A stretch of DNA of 64,000 bases from JBGSTR01 sp963707135 (lineage in GTDB: Bacteria; Pseudomonadota; Gammaproteobacteria; Chromatiales; Chromatiaceae), in NCBI GenBank assembly GCA_963707135.1, contig CAVPOY010000031.1, positions 62,001 through 126,000 on the forward strand, read 5' to 3'. Position numbers and translations under genes: made by a program. Under the pieces are notes generated by a model. It searched no databases and had not been told where the DNA came from. It saw nothing but the letters and a program-made list of their open reading frames with translations. Each line of letters starts with the position of its first letter. The first letter of the stretch is position 1. Below are positions 10,049 to 19,188 of this stretch, piece after piece.

Positions 10049-11251
10049 ATGAACCCGGACCTCGGGCGTCTCCAGCCCTACCCGTTCGAGAGGCTTGCCG
10101 CGCTCAAGCAGGGCGTGATCCCGCCGCGGGACAGGGAGCACATCGCCCTGTCGATCGGCGAGCCCAAGCACGCTACGCCGGCGCTGGTGACCGACGCGGT
10201 GATCGGCCACCTGCACAACCTGGCCGCCTACCCGACAACCAGGGGCCTACCGGAGTTGAGGGAGACGATCGCGACCTGGGTCTCGCGCCGGTTCCAGCTC
10301 CGGGAGGCGCTGGACCCGGAACGCCAGGTGCTACCCGTAAATGGTACCCGGGAGGCGCTGTTCGCGTTCGCCCAGGCCGTTGTCGACCGGACGCGGGACC
10401 CCCTGGTGCTGATGCCGAACCCTTTCTACCAGATCTACGAGGGGGCCGCGCTGCTGGCGGGCGCCGAGCCCCGGTACCTGGCCTGCCTGCCCTCCATGGG
10501 CTTCCTCCCCGATTTCGACGCGGTCGACGCCGAGACCTGGCGACGCTGCCAGCTGATCTACATCTGCTCGCCCGGGAACCCGACCGGGGCCGTGATCGAC
10601 GAGCCTGGGCTAGCGCGGCTGATCGAGCTGGCCCACCGATACGACTTCGTGATCGCGTCCGACGAATGCTACTCGGAACTCTACCTCGACGAGGACTCGC
10701 CGCCGGTCGGGCTTCTGCAGGCCGCGGCGGCCTGCGGGAACGGCGCGCTGACACGTTGCATCGCCTTCCACAGCCTCTCCAAGCGATCGAACGCACCGGG
10801 GATGCGCTCCGGGTTCGTCGCCGGGGACGCCCGGCTGATCGAGAGCTTCCTGGCCTACCGCACCTACCACGGCTGCGCCATGCCGCTGCCGCACCAGAGC
10901 GCCAGCATCGCGGCCTGGGCAGACGAGGCGCACGTCCGCGAGAACAGGGCTCTCTATCGCGAAAAATTCAATGCGGTGATCGAGATCCTGGACGGCGTAC
11001 TGCCGGTTCAGGCACCGGCCGCCGGCTTCTATCTCTGGCCGCGGACCCCGATCCCCGACACCGAGCTTGCCCGCCGGCTCTTTGCCGAGGAGAACATCAC
11101 CGTGCTCCCGGGCAGCTTCCTGTCGCGTCCCGTGGACGGTCAGGATCCCGGCGCGGACCGGGTACGGATCGCGCTGGTGCCGCCGCTGGACGAGTGCATC
11201 GACGCGGCGCGGCGTATCCGGCGCTTCGTGGAGCGGCTGGGCTCAACCTAG
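10049..11251 (+). CDS. dapC: Succinyldiaminopimelate aminotransferase
   Basis: PLP enzyme converting N-succinyl-2-amino-6-oxopimelate to N-succinyl-LL-diaminopimelate in lysine and peptidoglycan precursor synthesis. From ATG 10049 it is 400 aa (MNPDLGRLQPYPFERL). It shows the fold-type I features NPTGAV, SDECYSELY and the PLP lysine in SLSKRSNAPGMRSG (about Lys 245). Specificity is inferred from context: dapD, an ArsC-like gene and dapE follow on the same strand. The frame is open upstream to 9968 but that part is not conserved-looking. Confidence 0.9.
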   Translation: MNPDLGRLQPYPFERLAALKQGVIPPRDREHIALSIGEPKHATPALVTDAVIGHLHNLAAYPTTRGLPELRETIATWVSRRFQLREALDPERQVLPVNGTREALFAFAQAVVDRTRDPLVLMPNPFYQIYEGAALLAGAEPRYLACLPSMGFLPDFDAVDAETWRRCQLIYICSPGNPTGAVIDEPGLARLIELAHRYDFVIASDECYSELYLDEDSPPVGLLQAAAACGNGALTRCIAFHSLSKRSNAPGMRSGFVAGDARLIESFLAYRTYHGCAMPLPHQSASIAAWADEAHVRENRALYREKFNAVIEILDGVLPVQAPAAGFYLWPRTPIPDTELARRLFAEENITVLPGSFLSRPVDGQDPGADRVRIALVPPLDECIDAARRIRRFVERLGST

Positions 11252-11436
11252 CCGGGACGGTCGGCATTTGACCGCGGGGCATAGAGGTTGATGAGAAGAC
11301 AATGACTCATGATCATGACGCCGATGCGTTCAACCTTCGCGTTCTCCGCGCCTGCGCGTTGAACAGTGTCCGCTAACCCCTTGAGTGCGCGGCGCGGTGC
11401 GCCTGTGCCCAATTTTCCATCTACCCAGGAGCAACC

Positions 11437-12258
<822 letters not shown>

Positions 12259-12305
12259 CCGCGCCACGCGCCAACGAGCAGAGCCGCACGCCCGGACAGC
12301 CCAAG

Positions 12306-12650
12306 ATGACCACCCTCTACGGCATAGCCAACTGCGACACGGTGAAGAAGGCCCGCCGCTGGCTCGACGAGCGCGGCGTCGCCTACGCGTTTCACGATTT
12401 TCGCCGCGACGGGCTCGACGAGCCGCGTCTGCGCGGCTGGGCGGCGGAGCTGGGCTGGGAGACATTGCTCAACCGTCGCGGCACCACCTGGCGCCGGCTG
12501 CCGGATTCGGTTCGCGAGGGCATGGACCTGGATACCGCGATCCGGGTCATGCTCGAATCGCCGACGATCATCCGTCGCCCGCTGCTCGACATGGGCCAGA
12601 CCCGCCACGTCGGGTTCTCGCCGGACGCCTACCAGGCGTTGTTCGGCTGA
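12306..12650 (+). CDS. ArsC/Spx-family reductase-like protein (YffB type)
   Basis: A 114-aa thioredoxin-fold protein: MTTLYGIANCDTVKKARRW carries one Cys in the CxxV/T-type active-site position, followed by LNRRGTTWRRL and a C-terminal SPTIIRRPLL motif typical of the ArsC/Spx superfamily. In many gammaproteobacteria a member of this family (YffB) lies directly before dapE, as here, and the stop overlaps the dapE start by 1 nt (TGATG). A glutathione-dependent reductase role is proposed for YffB. True arsenate reductase activity is not supported by the context. Confidence 0.85.
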   Translation: MTTLYGIANCDTVKKARRWLDERGVAYAFHDFRRDGLDEPRLRGWAAELGWETLLNRRGTTWRRLPDSVREGMDLDTAIRVMLESPTIIRRPLLDMGQTRHVGFSPDAYQALFG

Positions 12651-13783
12651 TGTCCGCCACGCTCGACCTGGCGCGCGAGCTGATCCGGCGCCCGTCGGTG
12701 ACGCCGGCCGACGCCGGTTGCCAGGACCTGATGGCCGAGCGACTGGCCGCGGCGGGCTTCCGCATCGAGCCCATGCCGTTCGCCGAGGTCACCAATCTCT
12801 GGGCGCGGCGTGGCAACGCCGAACCGCTGCTGTGCCTGGCCGGACATACCGACGTGGTTCCCCCGGGCCCCCTGGATGAATGGACGTCCGATCCGTTCGA
12901 GCCGGCGATTCGCGACGGCAAGCTCTATGGGCGCGGCGCCGCCGACATGAAGGGATCGCTGGCGGCCATGGTCACAGCGGTGGAGTCCTTCGTCGCGGAC
13001 CACCCGGACCACCGGGGGTCGATCGCGTTCCTGGTCACGAGCGACGAGGAAGGGCCGTCCGTGAACGGCACCGTCAAGGTGATCGAACGGCTCGAGCAGC
13101 GCGGTGAGCGCATCGCCTATGCCCTGGTCGGAGAGCCTTCGAGTCAAGAGCGGCTTGGGGACCAGATCAAGAACGGGCGCCGCGGCAGCCTCATGGGCTT
13201 TCTCACGGTGCACGGCAAACAGGGGCACGTCGCCTACCCGCAGCGCGCCCTCAACCCGTTTCACGCCAGCGCCGGGGCACTTGCCGCCCTGTGCGCCGAG
13301 GTCTGGGACCAGGGCAACGCGCACTTTCCACCCACCAGCTTCCAGATCGCCAACCTGAACATGGGGACCGGCGCGGAGAACGTCATCCCCGGCCGGCTCG
13401 AGGCCCAATTCAACCTGCGCTTCTCCACCGAGCTGGATGCCGATACTATCAAGACGCGCGTGTGCCGGATCCTCGACGCCGGGGGCTTCGAGTACGACCT
13501 GCGCTGGCGCCTCTCGGGTAATCCGTTCCTGACCCCGGCCGGCGAGCTGGTCGCCGCCACCCGCGCGGCCATCGCCGAGGTCACCGGAACCCAAACCCAG
13601 CTCTCCACCAGCGGCGGCACCTCCGACGGCCGATTCATCGCGCCGACCGGCGCCCAGGTCGTCGAGCTTGGTCCCGTGAACGCCACCATCCACCAGATCG
13701 ACGAGTGCGTCGGGGTCAAGGAGTTGGAGCAGCTGTCGGAGATCTATCGGCGGGTTTTCGAGCGACTGCTTGCGCCTCGGTGA
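12650..13783 (+). CDS. dapE: Succinyl-diaminopimelate desuccinylase
   Basis: Di-zinc amidohydrolase that releases succinate to give LL-diaminopimelate. The 377-aa protein carries LAGHTDVVPPG (first zinc His and Asp), YGRGAADMKGSLAAM (bridging Asp), TSDEEGPSVNGT (catalytic Glu pair) and STSGGTSDGRFI near the C-terminus. Size and motif order fit DapE of the M20 family. Last gene of the dap cluster. Confidence 0.97.
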   Translation: MSATLDLARELIRRPSVTPADAGCQDLMAERLAAAGFRIEPMPFAEVTNLWARRGNAEPLLCLAGHTDVVPPGPLDEWTSDPFEPAIRDGKLYGRGAADMKGSLAAMVTAVESFVADHPDHRGSIAFLVTSDEEGPSVNGTVKVIERLEQRGERIAYALVGEPSSQERLGDQIKNGRRGSLMGFLTVHGKQGHVAYPQRALNPFHASAGALAALCAEVWDQGNAHFPPTSFQIANLNMGTGAENVIPGRLEAQFNLRFSTELDADTIKTRVCRILDAGGFEYDLRWRLSGNPFLTPAGELVAATRAAIAEVTGTQTQLSTSGGTSDGRFIAPTGAQVVELGPVNATIHQIDECVGVKELEQLSEIYRRVFERLLAPR

Positions 13784-14394
13784 CCGCACGTCTCTGGCGC
13801 CGGCGGACAAAACTCCCTTTCAATCCCGCCAGCAAGATGATGGCCCCCGAGTATGCGTATGCCGGAGACGAGCAGCACGTTCCGTAGAACGGGGCGCCGC
13901 AGGCCGTACTCGGGCTCTGTCACCACGCGGGACTATGCCGAGCTCCTGCGCCGAATTGACTACCGCGAAAACGGCGATCCCGTCGAGACCGGCCAACAGG
14001 TCCGGCTTCGGGATCGACTCCAGCGAGATCAAACCTCATGACAGACGGGGCCAGAAGGCCGGGATCGCTTCTTTCGCTTTACGAGCGGGGTTGAGGAGTC
14101 ACATACGATTTCGACTTTCATTCCCGCATCCATGCGATTCGATCGGGAAGCTCGAGCCGCCCCGCGCGTTTCAATGCTCGACCTCGGGGAGACGTAGTTC
14201 GAATCCATCCCGAGATTACATCGGCGTGCGATACGAGCAGCCTGACACGCGGATCGTACGAGCGTCAACCGCGTGGGACCATTGAAGATGGCAGGTCGGC
14301 CGGCCCGGCAATGGAAACGCATCGGATCGGCGTTCCCTCGCCAGCGCAACGTTCCGCCGGACGAGAGCGGTAACGCAATAGCGGAGAATAATCG
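13784..14394. other. Long intergenic region after dapE
   Basis: About 610 bp with short open frames on both strands, none of which resembles a real gene or has a convincing ribosome-binding site. No rRNA, tRNA or repeated element was seen. It marks the change from the dap operon to a less GC-rich segment carrying the truncated acyltransferase, so it may include decayed sequence. Confidence 0.5.
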
Positions 14395-14967
14395 TTGAAG
14401 AGCCGTCACATCGCCGGGTTTGATTACCTACGAGCGACCATGTCTATTTGCATCGTCGTTTGGCACATGAACGGCGCGGGTAGGTCTTTGATTTTTTCGC
14501 CCGAGAAATATCTCGAGCATGTATTCACCATCTCCGATTTCGCCAATTTCCATATTCTGCTATTGGCCGTACCGGTATTCATGCTGATGTCGAACTTTCT
14601 TTACGCGCTTGGCGGCGCAAGCCCAGAAAGGCTTCGACGACATTTTTATCGAATATCGGTCCTGGCTACCTTCTGGCCGATTGCCCTGATCATCTATAAG
14701 AATGGCTACGCGGGGCTGATCAGTCTGACCCCGGACTCCGCAAGCTCGTTGATCGTTACGATCTTGCGCGCCGGTCATACGATCTACTATTTCTTCGTGA
14801 GTCTATTGTTTTCCGTGCTCGCAACCCACGCAATTACCCGCTTGAGCAATCGGCTTCTACTGCTCGGACTAGCATTATCCGTCGTCCTCCTGGCACTGCT
14901 TCCGCACTTTACCAAGACGTCGGGTTATTATGCGTTGAGCGCTTTCTGGAGAGTCGCTGAAACGTAA
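14395..14967 (+). pseudogene. Acyltransferase-3 family protein, truncated
   Basis: The N-terminus SRHIAGFDYLRATMSICIVVWH is the signature first helix of membrane acyltransferases (OafA/OatA type) that O-acetylate surface sugars; the His in the V-V-W-H segment corresponds to the family's catalytic His. Only 190 aa with about four to five hydrophobic helices are present, against roughly 350 aa and ten helices in complete members. The frame ends at WRVAET with a TAA and no continuation was recognised downstream. The start is TTG 14395. Base composition is visibly lower in GC than neighbours, suggesting acquisition followed by truncation. Confidence 0.7.
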
Positions 14968-15108
14968 CCCAAAGTGGCAGCTTCCAGGGTGACCGAGCGC
15001 GTGGACCGATGGGGAGGTTGGTAACGGCCAAACTCGGCCCAGAAGGCGGCCGCTCCGCTTTGCATCGCCGCGGCTCAGCGCGGACGTTAGGTTTCCGGAT
15101 CCACACCG

Positions 15109-15510
15109 ATGCCAGCCGCGTCAGACCCGGCCGAATTCCTTGCCACCGAGTTTCCACAGACCAACTGCACGGTCGAAGCCGTTGGAGGCAATACGGCGAC
15201 GGTCAGGCGCGAGATCGGTGCGAATAAGGTGCGTCCAGGCGCCATGGCGTCCGGTCCGGTTCTTACGACCGTGGCAAACGTCGCGCTCTGCGTGGCGATC
15301 CGTGGCGAGATCGGGATCGTTCCGGTTGCGGTAACCACCAGCCTCAGCATCGACTTCATGCGAAAGCCCGCACCGGATCGCGCCATAGTCCGTGTCCGCA
15401 AGCTGATGAAGCTAGGCAAGTCATTGGCGTTCGGCCAGGTGTCCCTGTGTTCCGAGGGTCTGGAAGAGTCGGTCGCCCATGCCCTGGGCACCTACTCGAT
15501 TCCCAGGTAG
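15109..15510 (+). CDS. PaaI-family hotdog thioesterase
   Basis: A 133-aa single hotdog domain. The segment KVRPGAMASGPVLTTVANVALCVAI corresponds to the active-site helix of PaaI-type acyl-CoA thioesterases, followed by SLSIDFMRKPAP, the conserved beta strand. The substrate is unknown. No strong ribosome-binding site precedes ATG 15109, so the start is uncertain. It stands alone between the truncated acyltransferase and the convergent min operon. Confidence 0.8.
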   Translation: MPAASDPAEFLATEFPQTNCTVEAVGGNTATVRREIGANKVRPGAMASGPVLTTVANVALCVAIRGEIGIVPVAVTTSLSIDFMRKPAPDRAIVRVRKLMKLGKSLAFGQVSLCSEGLEESVAHALGTYSIPR

Positions 15511-15628
15511 GGCTTTTGTCAGCTGGAGGTCGCGACGCGCGGGTCGAGCCACACTGGTCAGCGTCGCTCGCCGCAATGCGGGCGAGCCACCGTTGCCGTG
15601 GTGAACCGATCGGCGCGAGACCGGAGGG

Positions 15629-15901
15629 CTAATAGGCCCGGTGGTGGGCCGTCTCCGGCAGCACGATGTTGAGCTCCAGCACCTCGTGGGTGTCTTCCTG
15701 CTCGTAGTTGACGGACACGGCGCTCATGTCCACGTCCACGTACTTGCGGATCACCTCGAGGATCTCCCGCTGCAGCCTGGGAAGATAGGAAGGGCGGTGC
15801 CGTGCGGCCCGGTCGTGGGCGACCAGGATCTGGAGCCGTTCCTTGGCTACATTCGCGGAGCCCTTCGGCCGGGAGCTGCGGAAAAAGTCGAGAAGGCTCA
15901 T
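15629..15901 (-). CDS. minE: Cell division topological specificity factor MinE
   Basis: Drives pole-to-pole oscillation of MinD by stimulating its ATPase, confining division to midcell. The 90-aa protein starts MSLLDFFRSSRPKGSANVAK (membrane-targeting helix), then ERLQILVAHDRA (anti-MinCD helix), and ends in the dimerising beta region with VDMSAVSVNYEQ. Size is typical. It follows minD by 3 nt. Confidence 0.97.
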   Translation of the reverse strand: MSLLDFFRSSRPKGSANVAKERLQILVAHDRAARHRPSYLPRLQREILEVIRKYVDVDMSAVSVNYEQEDTHEVLELNIVLPETAHHRAY

Positions 15902-15904
15902 GCG

Positions 15905-16714
15905 TTACCCTCCGAAGAGGCGGCTGAGGAAGCTCTTTTTCTCCGCCTGGATGAAACGGAAGGGCACATCCTCGCCCAGGTAGCGGCCGATCATGTCGCC
16001 GTAGGCCTGACCGGCGTCGCTCTCGCGATCGAGAATCACCGGGACCCCAGCGTTCGAGGAAGTCAGGACCGCCTTGGACTCGGGGATGACGCCCAGGAGA
16101 TTGAGCGAGAGTATCTCCTGTACGTCATTGACGCTCAGCATCTCGCCATTCTCGACCCGGCGCGGATCGTAGCGGGTCAACAACAGGTACTCGCGGATCG
16201 GCTCCGCGTTGGTCTCTGCGCGGCGGGACTTGCTCGCCAGGATGCCCAGCATGCGGTCCGAATCCCGTACCGACGAGACCTCGGGGTTGGTCACCACCAC
16301 GGCGTCGTCGGCAAAGTACATCGCCATGGTCGCACCGTGTTCTATGCCGGCGGGCGAGTCGCATACGATGAAGTCGAAGCCCTGGGAAAGGTCCTCTAGC
16401 ACCCGTCCAACCCCCTCCTTGGTCAGCGCGTCCTTGTCACGGGTCTGGGAGGCGGGCAGCACATAGAGGTTGTCGCAGCGCTTGTCCCGGATCAGGGCCT
16501 GGTTCAGGTTGGCCTCCTGGTTGATGACATTGACGAAGTCGTAAACGACACGCCGCTCGCAGCCCATGATCAGGTCCAGGTTGCGCAGACCGACGTCGAA
16601 GTCGATGACGGCGGTTCGGTTGCCGCGCTGGGCCAGCCCCATGGCCAACGCGGCCGACGTGGTCGTCTTTCCGACCCCGCCTTTACCTGACGTGATTACG
16701 ATTATTCTCGCCAA
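15905..16714 (-). CDS. minD: Septum site-determining ATPase MinD
   Basis: Deviant Walker-A ATPase that binds the membrane and recruits MinC. The 269-aa protein has GKGGVGKTTTSAALAMGLA near the N-terminus, the FDVGLRNLDLIMGCERRVVYDF region, the CDSPAGIEHGA switch, and a C-terminal amphipathic targeting helix ending with EKKSFLSRLFGG. Central gene of minCDE, 79 bp after minC. Confidence 0.98.
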   Translation of the reverse strand: MARIIVITSGKGGVGKTTTSAALAMGLAQRGNRTAVIDFDVGLRNLDLIMGCERRVVYDFVNVINQEANLNQALIRDKRCDNLYVLPASQTRDKDALTKEGVGRVLEDLSQGFDFIVCDSPAGIEHGATMAMYFADDAVVVTNPEVSSVRDSDRMLGILASKSRRAETNAEPIREYLLLTRYDPRRVENGEMLSVNDVQEILSLNLLGVIPESKAVLTSSNAGVPVILDRESDAGQAYGDMIGRYLGEDVPFRFIQAEKKSFLSRLFGG

Positions 16715-16793
16715 AGCATCAATCTCCCCAGGGTTTGTTCATCGGTCCAGGCGCCGACCCCACCCCGGGGCGCCCGATCCAATATCTTGTCAA

Positions 16794-17558
16794 TCAGAGC
16801 TTGTCGATCCGCAGGACTTTCTGGTCCAGGTAGATCTGGACCGGCACGCCGCGCAGCTCTGCGGGTATGTTCTCGCTGACCCGATAGTGACCGGCGACCG
16901 AGACCAGCTCGGCCTGCAGATCCTGGCAGAATATCCTGGCCTGCGTGTCGCCTTTCATGCCCGCCAGCGCGCGGCCGCGCAGCGCTCCGTAGACATGGAT
17001 ATTGCCGTCGGCCATCAACTCGGCCCCCGAGCTCACCGGGGCCACGACCGACAGGTCCCCGTCGGCGGCGTAGAGTCGCTGGCCCGAGCGCACCGGCTTG
17101 GTCACCAGCACGAACGAGGCCCCGCTGCGGGGAGCGGCGCCCCTCGACCCCGAACCGACCGGTGCCGGCGTAGACTTCGTGGGCGATGCCGCGCCCGGGC
17201 TTTTCGACCCGCGAACCAGGGCGTCCCCGAGAATCGCAAGCTCCATGGCCTCGGCCGCCGCATTCTGGGCCTTGGAGCCGCCCCGCACGCCGAACGGGAT
17301 CATCCCGTAGCCGCGCAGCAGCCCCACGAGCAGCGGGAATTCGACCTCGCCCGCACTCTCGGGCAGCGCGCCAAGATCGATCACGACCGGCGTGTTGCGA
17401 AAAAAGTCCGGTGCCTGTTCCACCTTGGCGCCGAGTTGGTCGGCCACCGCCTCCATGTTGCCATCGAGCAAACGGATGATCGGCAGCGTAAAGCCGGCCG
17501 CTTTAAGCTCGAACACGGCGGCCGAGCCGCCTCCCGACGTTTGTGCGTTCACTGCCAT
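16794..17558 (-). CDS. minC: Septum site-determining protein MinC
   Basis: FtsZ polymerisation inhibitor positioned by MinD. From ATG 17558 the protein is 254 aa: an N-terminal FtsZ-interacting domain (VFELKAAGFTLPIIRLL, and FFRNTPVVIDLGAL), an Ala/Pro/Ser-rich linker, and the C-terminal beta-helix domain (RSGQRLYAADGDLSVVAPVS, then ELMADGNIHVYGALRGRALAG). The frame is open upstream to 17738 but that part overlaps the HIT gene and is not MinC-like. Confidence 0.97.
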   Translation of the reverse strand: MAVNAQTSGGGSAAVFELKAAGFTLPIIRLLDGNMEAVADQLGAKVEQAPDFFRNTPVVIDLGALPESAGEVEFPLLVGLLRGYGMIPFGVRGGSKAQNAAAEAMELAILGDALVRGSKSPGAASPTKSTPAPVGSGSRGAAPRSGASFVLVTKPVRSGQRLYAADGDLSVVAPVSSGAELMADGNIHVYGALRGRALAGMKGDTQARIFCQDLQAELVSVAGHYRVSENIPAELRGVPVQIYLDQKVLRIDKL

Positions 17559-17697
17559 GAGTTTGGACTCGGAAGGCCCCGTTTCCCCTGCTCCCCTGTC
17601 ACAACGACGCCGGCGCAAACGCCGAGCGACCTCGCGCCGGAAGCTGCCAATGCTAACCGCTGGCAACCGAACGGCAAAGCGCCGGGGCGAACGGCAC

Positions 17698-18042
17698 TCA
17701 ACCCGGCGGCCACTGCATCGGCCGGCCACCGAGCACATGCAGGTGAAGGTGGAAGACCGTCTGGCCGGCGGCCGCGTTGCAGTTGACCACCGTGCGGTAA
17801 CCGCTGTCGGCGATACCCTCCTGCCGCGCGACCCGGGCCGCGGCCAGGAAGAGCTTGCCCACCAGCTCCGCGTCCTCGGGCGCCATGTCGTTCAGCGTCG
17901 GAATGGGCTTGCGGGGGATCACCAGGATGTGGGTCGGCGCCTGCGGACTGAGGTCCCGAAAGGCGACCAGGTCATCGTCCTCATAGACAACGTCGGCCGG
18001 TATCTCACCACGAGCGATCTTACCGAAAATGCTATCTGACAT
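17698..18042 (-). CDS. HIT-family nucleotide hydrolase (HinT type)
   Basis: Purine nucleoside phosphoramidase-like protein of 114 aa, starting MSDSIFGKIARGEIPADVVY. The histidine triad FHLHLHVLGGRPMQWPPG at the C-terminus gives the catalytic His. The N-terminal FRDLSPQAPTHILVIPRKPI segment is typical of HinT. An upstream ATG (18090) would add an unconserved extension. It lies between recR and minC on the minus strand. Confidence 0.93.
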   Translation of the reverse strand: MSDSIFGKIARGEIPADVVYEDDDLVAFRDLSPQAPTHILVIPRKPIPTLNDMAPEDAELVGKLFLAAARVARQEGIADSGYRTVVNCNAAAGQTVFHLHLHVLGGRPMQWPPG

Positions 18043-18147
18043 GATGTCGTTGGCTCCCGGTCTGTGACCAGTTTGTGATTCGCCGTCCAATGCGCGCGAA
18101 CCGGTACCGCGGGCGTACCTGTAACCGCGCGGTGCTCCCGCCCGCCC

Positions 18148-18744
18148 TCAGATGTCCCGCCGCCCGGCGAAGGCGAGCGCCAGCGTGCCCCCGTCGACCT
18201 GCTCCAACTCCCCGCCCAGTGGAACACCGTGGGCAATGCGGGTCACCTTGACGCCTCGCGTCGCGGCGGACTCGGCGATGAACTGCGCGGTGGCGCTCCC
18301 CTCGACCGTCGGGCTGATGGCCAGGATCAGCTCGCCGATGCCCTCCGTCTTCAGCCGCGCGTCGAGCAGATCGAGCCCGAGCTCGTCGGGACCGATGCCG
18401 TCCAGCGGCGAGAGCCGCCCGCCGAGCACGAAATAGAGCCCCCGGTAGTCCGTGGCCTGCTCGATGGCGACGATCTCCGAGGGCTGCTCGACCACGCACA
18501 GCAGGTGAGGGTCCCGGTTCGGGTTGGCGCACAGGCCGCACAGCTCGTTCTCGCTCAGGGTGCGGCAGCGCGAGCAGCGGTGGATCCGCTCCATAGCTTC
18601 GGCCATGACCCGGGCCAGCCGCGTGCCGCCGTCCCGATCCCGTTCCAACAGGTGAAAGGCGATACGCTGCGCCGACTTTGGACCGACGCCGGGCAGGCAG
18701 CGCAGCGCCTCGATCAGCTGGTTGAGAAGGGAGCGCTGGGCCAC
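18148..18744 (-). CDS. recR: Recombination mediator RecR
   Basis: Works with RecF/RecO in loading RecA at gapped DNA. The 198-aa protein has a helix-hairpin-helix (LPGVGPKSAQRIAFHLL), a four-Cys zinc finger (HRCSRCRTLSENELCGLC), and a Toprim domain (LLCVVEQPSEIVAIEQ and the LILAISPTVEGSATAQFI region). It follows ybaB by 4 nt; dnaX-ybaB-recR is a standard cluster. Confidence 0.97.
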   Translation of the reverse strand: MAQRSLLNQLIEALRCLPGVGPKSAQRIAFHLLERDRDGGTRLARVMAEAMERIHRCSRCRTLSENELCGLCANPNRDPHLLCVVEQPSEIVAIEQATDYRGLYFVLGGRLSPLDGIGPDELGLDLLDARLKTEGIGELILAISPTVEGSATAQFIAESAATRGVKVTRIAHGVPLGGELEQVDGGTLALAFAGRRDI

Positions 18745-18748
18745 GCGC

Positions 18749-19072
18749 TTAGAACGGCATCTTGAAGCCAGGGGGCAGCGGCATCCCGGCGGTCAAGTCC
18801 GCCATGTTCTGCTGCATCTTTTCCCCCACCCGCTGCACGGCCGCATTGACCGCCGCCGCGACCAGGTCCTCGAGCATCTCCTTGTCGTCACCGATGAGCG
18901 CGGGGTCGATCTCGACCCGCTTGACCTCGTGCTTGCCGTTCATGGTGATCTTGACCATACCGCCGCCGGACTCGCCGATGACCTCTTCCTGGGCGAGCCG
19001 TTCCTGAGTTCGCTGCAGCTCCTCCTGCATCTTCTGGGCCTGCTTGAGCAGGTTGCCGAGTCCTCCTTTCAC
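18749..19072 (-). CDS. ybaB: YbaB/EbfC nucleoid-associated protein
   Basis: Small dimeric DNA-binding protein, 107 aa, starting MKGGLGNLLKQAQKMQEELQ, with the conserved GESGGGMVKITMNGKHEVKR strand region and DLTAGMPLPPGFKMPF at the C-terminus. Family members bind DNA and may affect nucleoid structure and replication-repair. It is placed between dnaX and recR as in most proteobacteria. Confidence 0.95.
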   Translation of the reverse strand: MKGGLGNLLKQAQKMQEELQRTQERLAQEEVIGESGGGMVKITMNGKHEVKRVEIDPALIGDDKEMLEDLVAAAVNAAVQRVGEKMQQNMADLTAGMPLPPGFKMPF

Positions 19073-19188
19073 GTGCCTTTACCTCTCGTAAGGTTGGGGA
19101 GCCCGCCGGGGCCAGGTTGCCAAAATGGACCGAGGCCGTGGGAATGATACAGCCAGATGGGCTATTCGGACCGGGACGCGACCGCGCA

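Noticed and set aside
12306..12650. True arsenate reductase.
   Set aside because: No ars genes nearby; position before dapE matches the YffB-type relative of unknown substrate.
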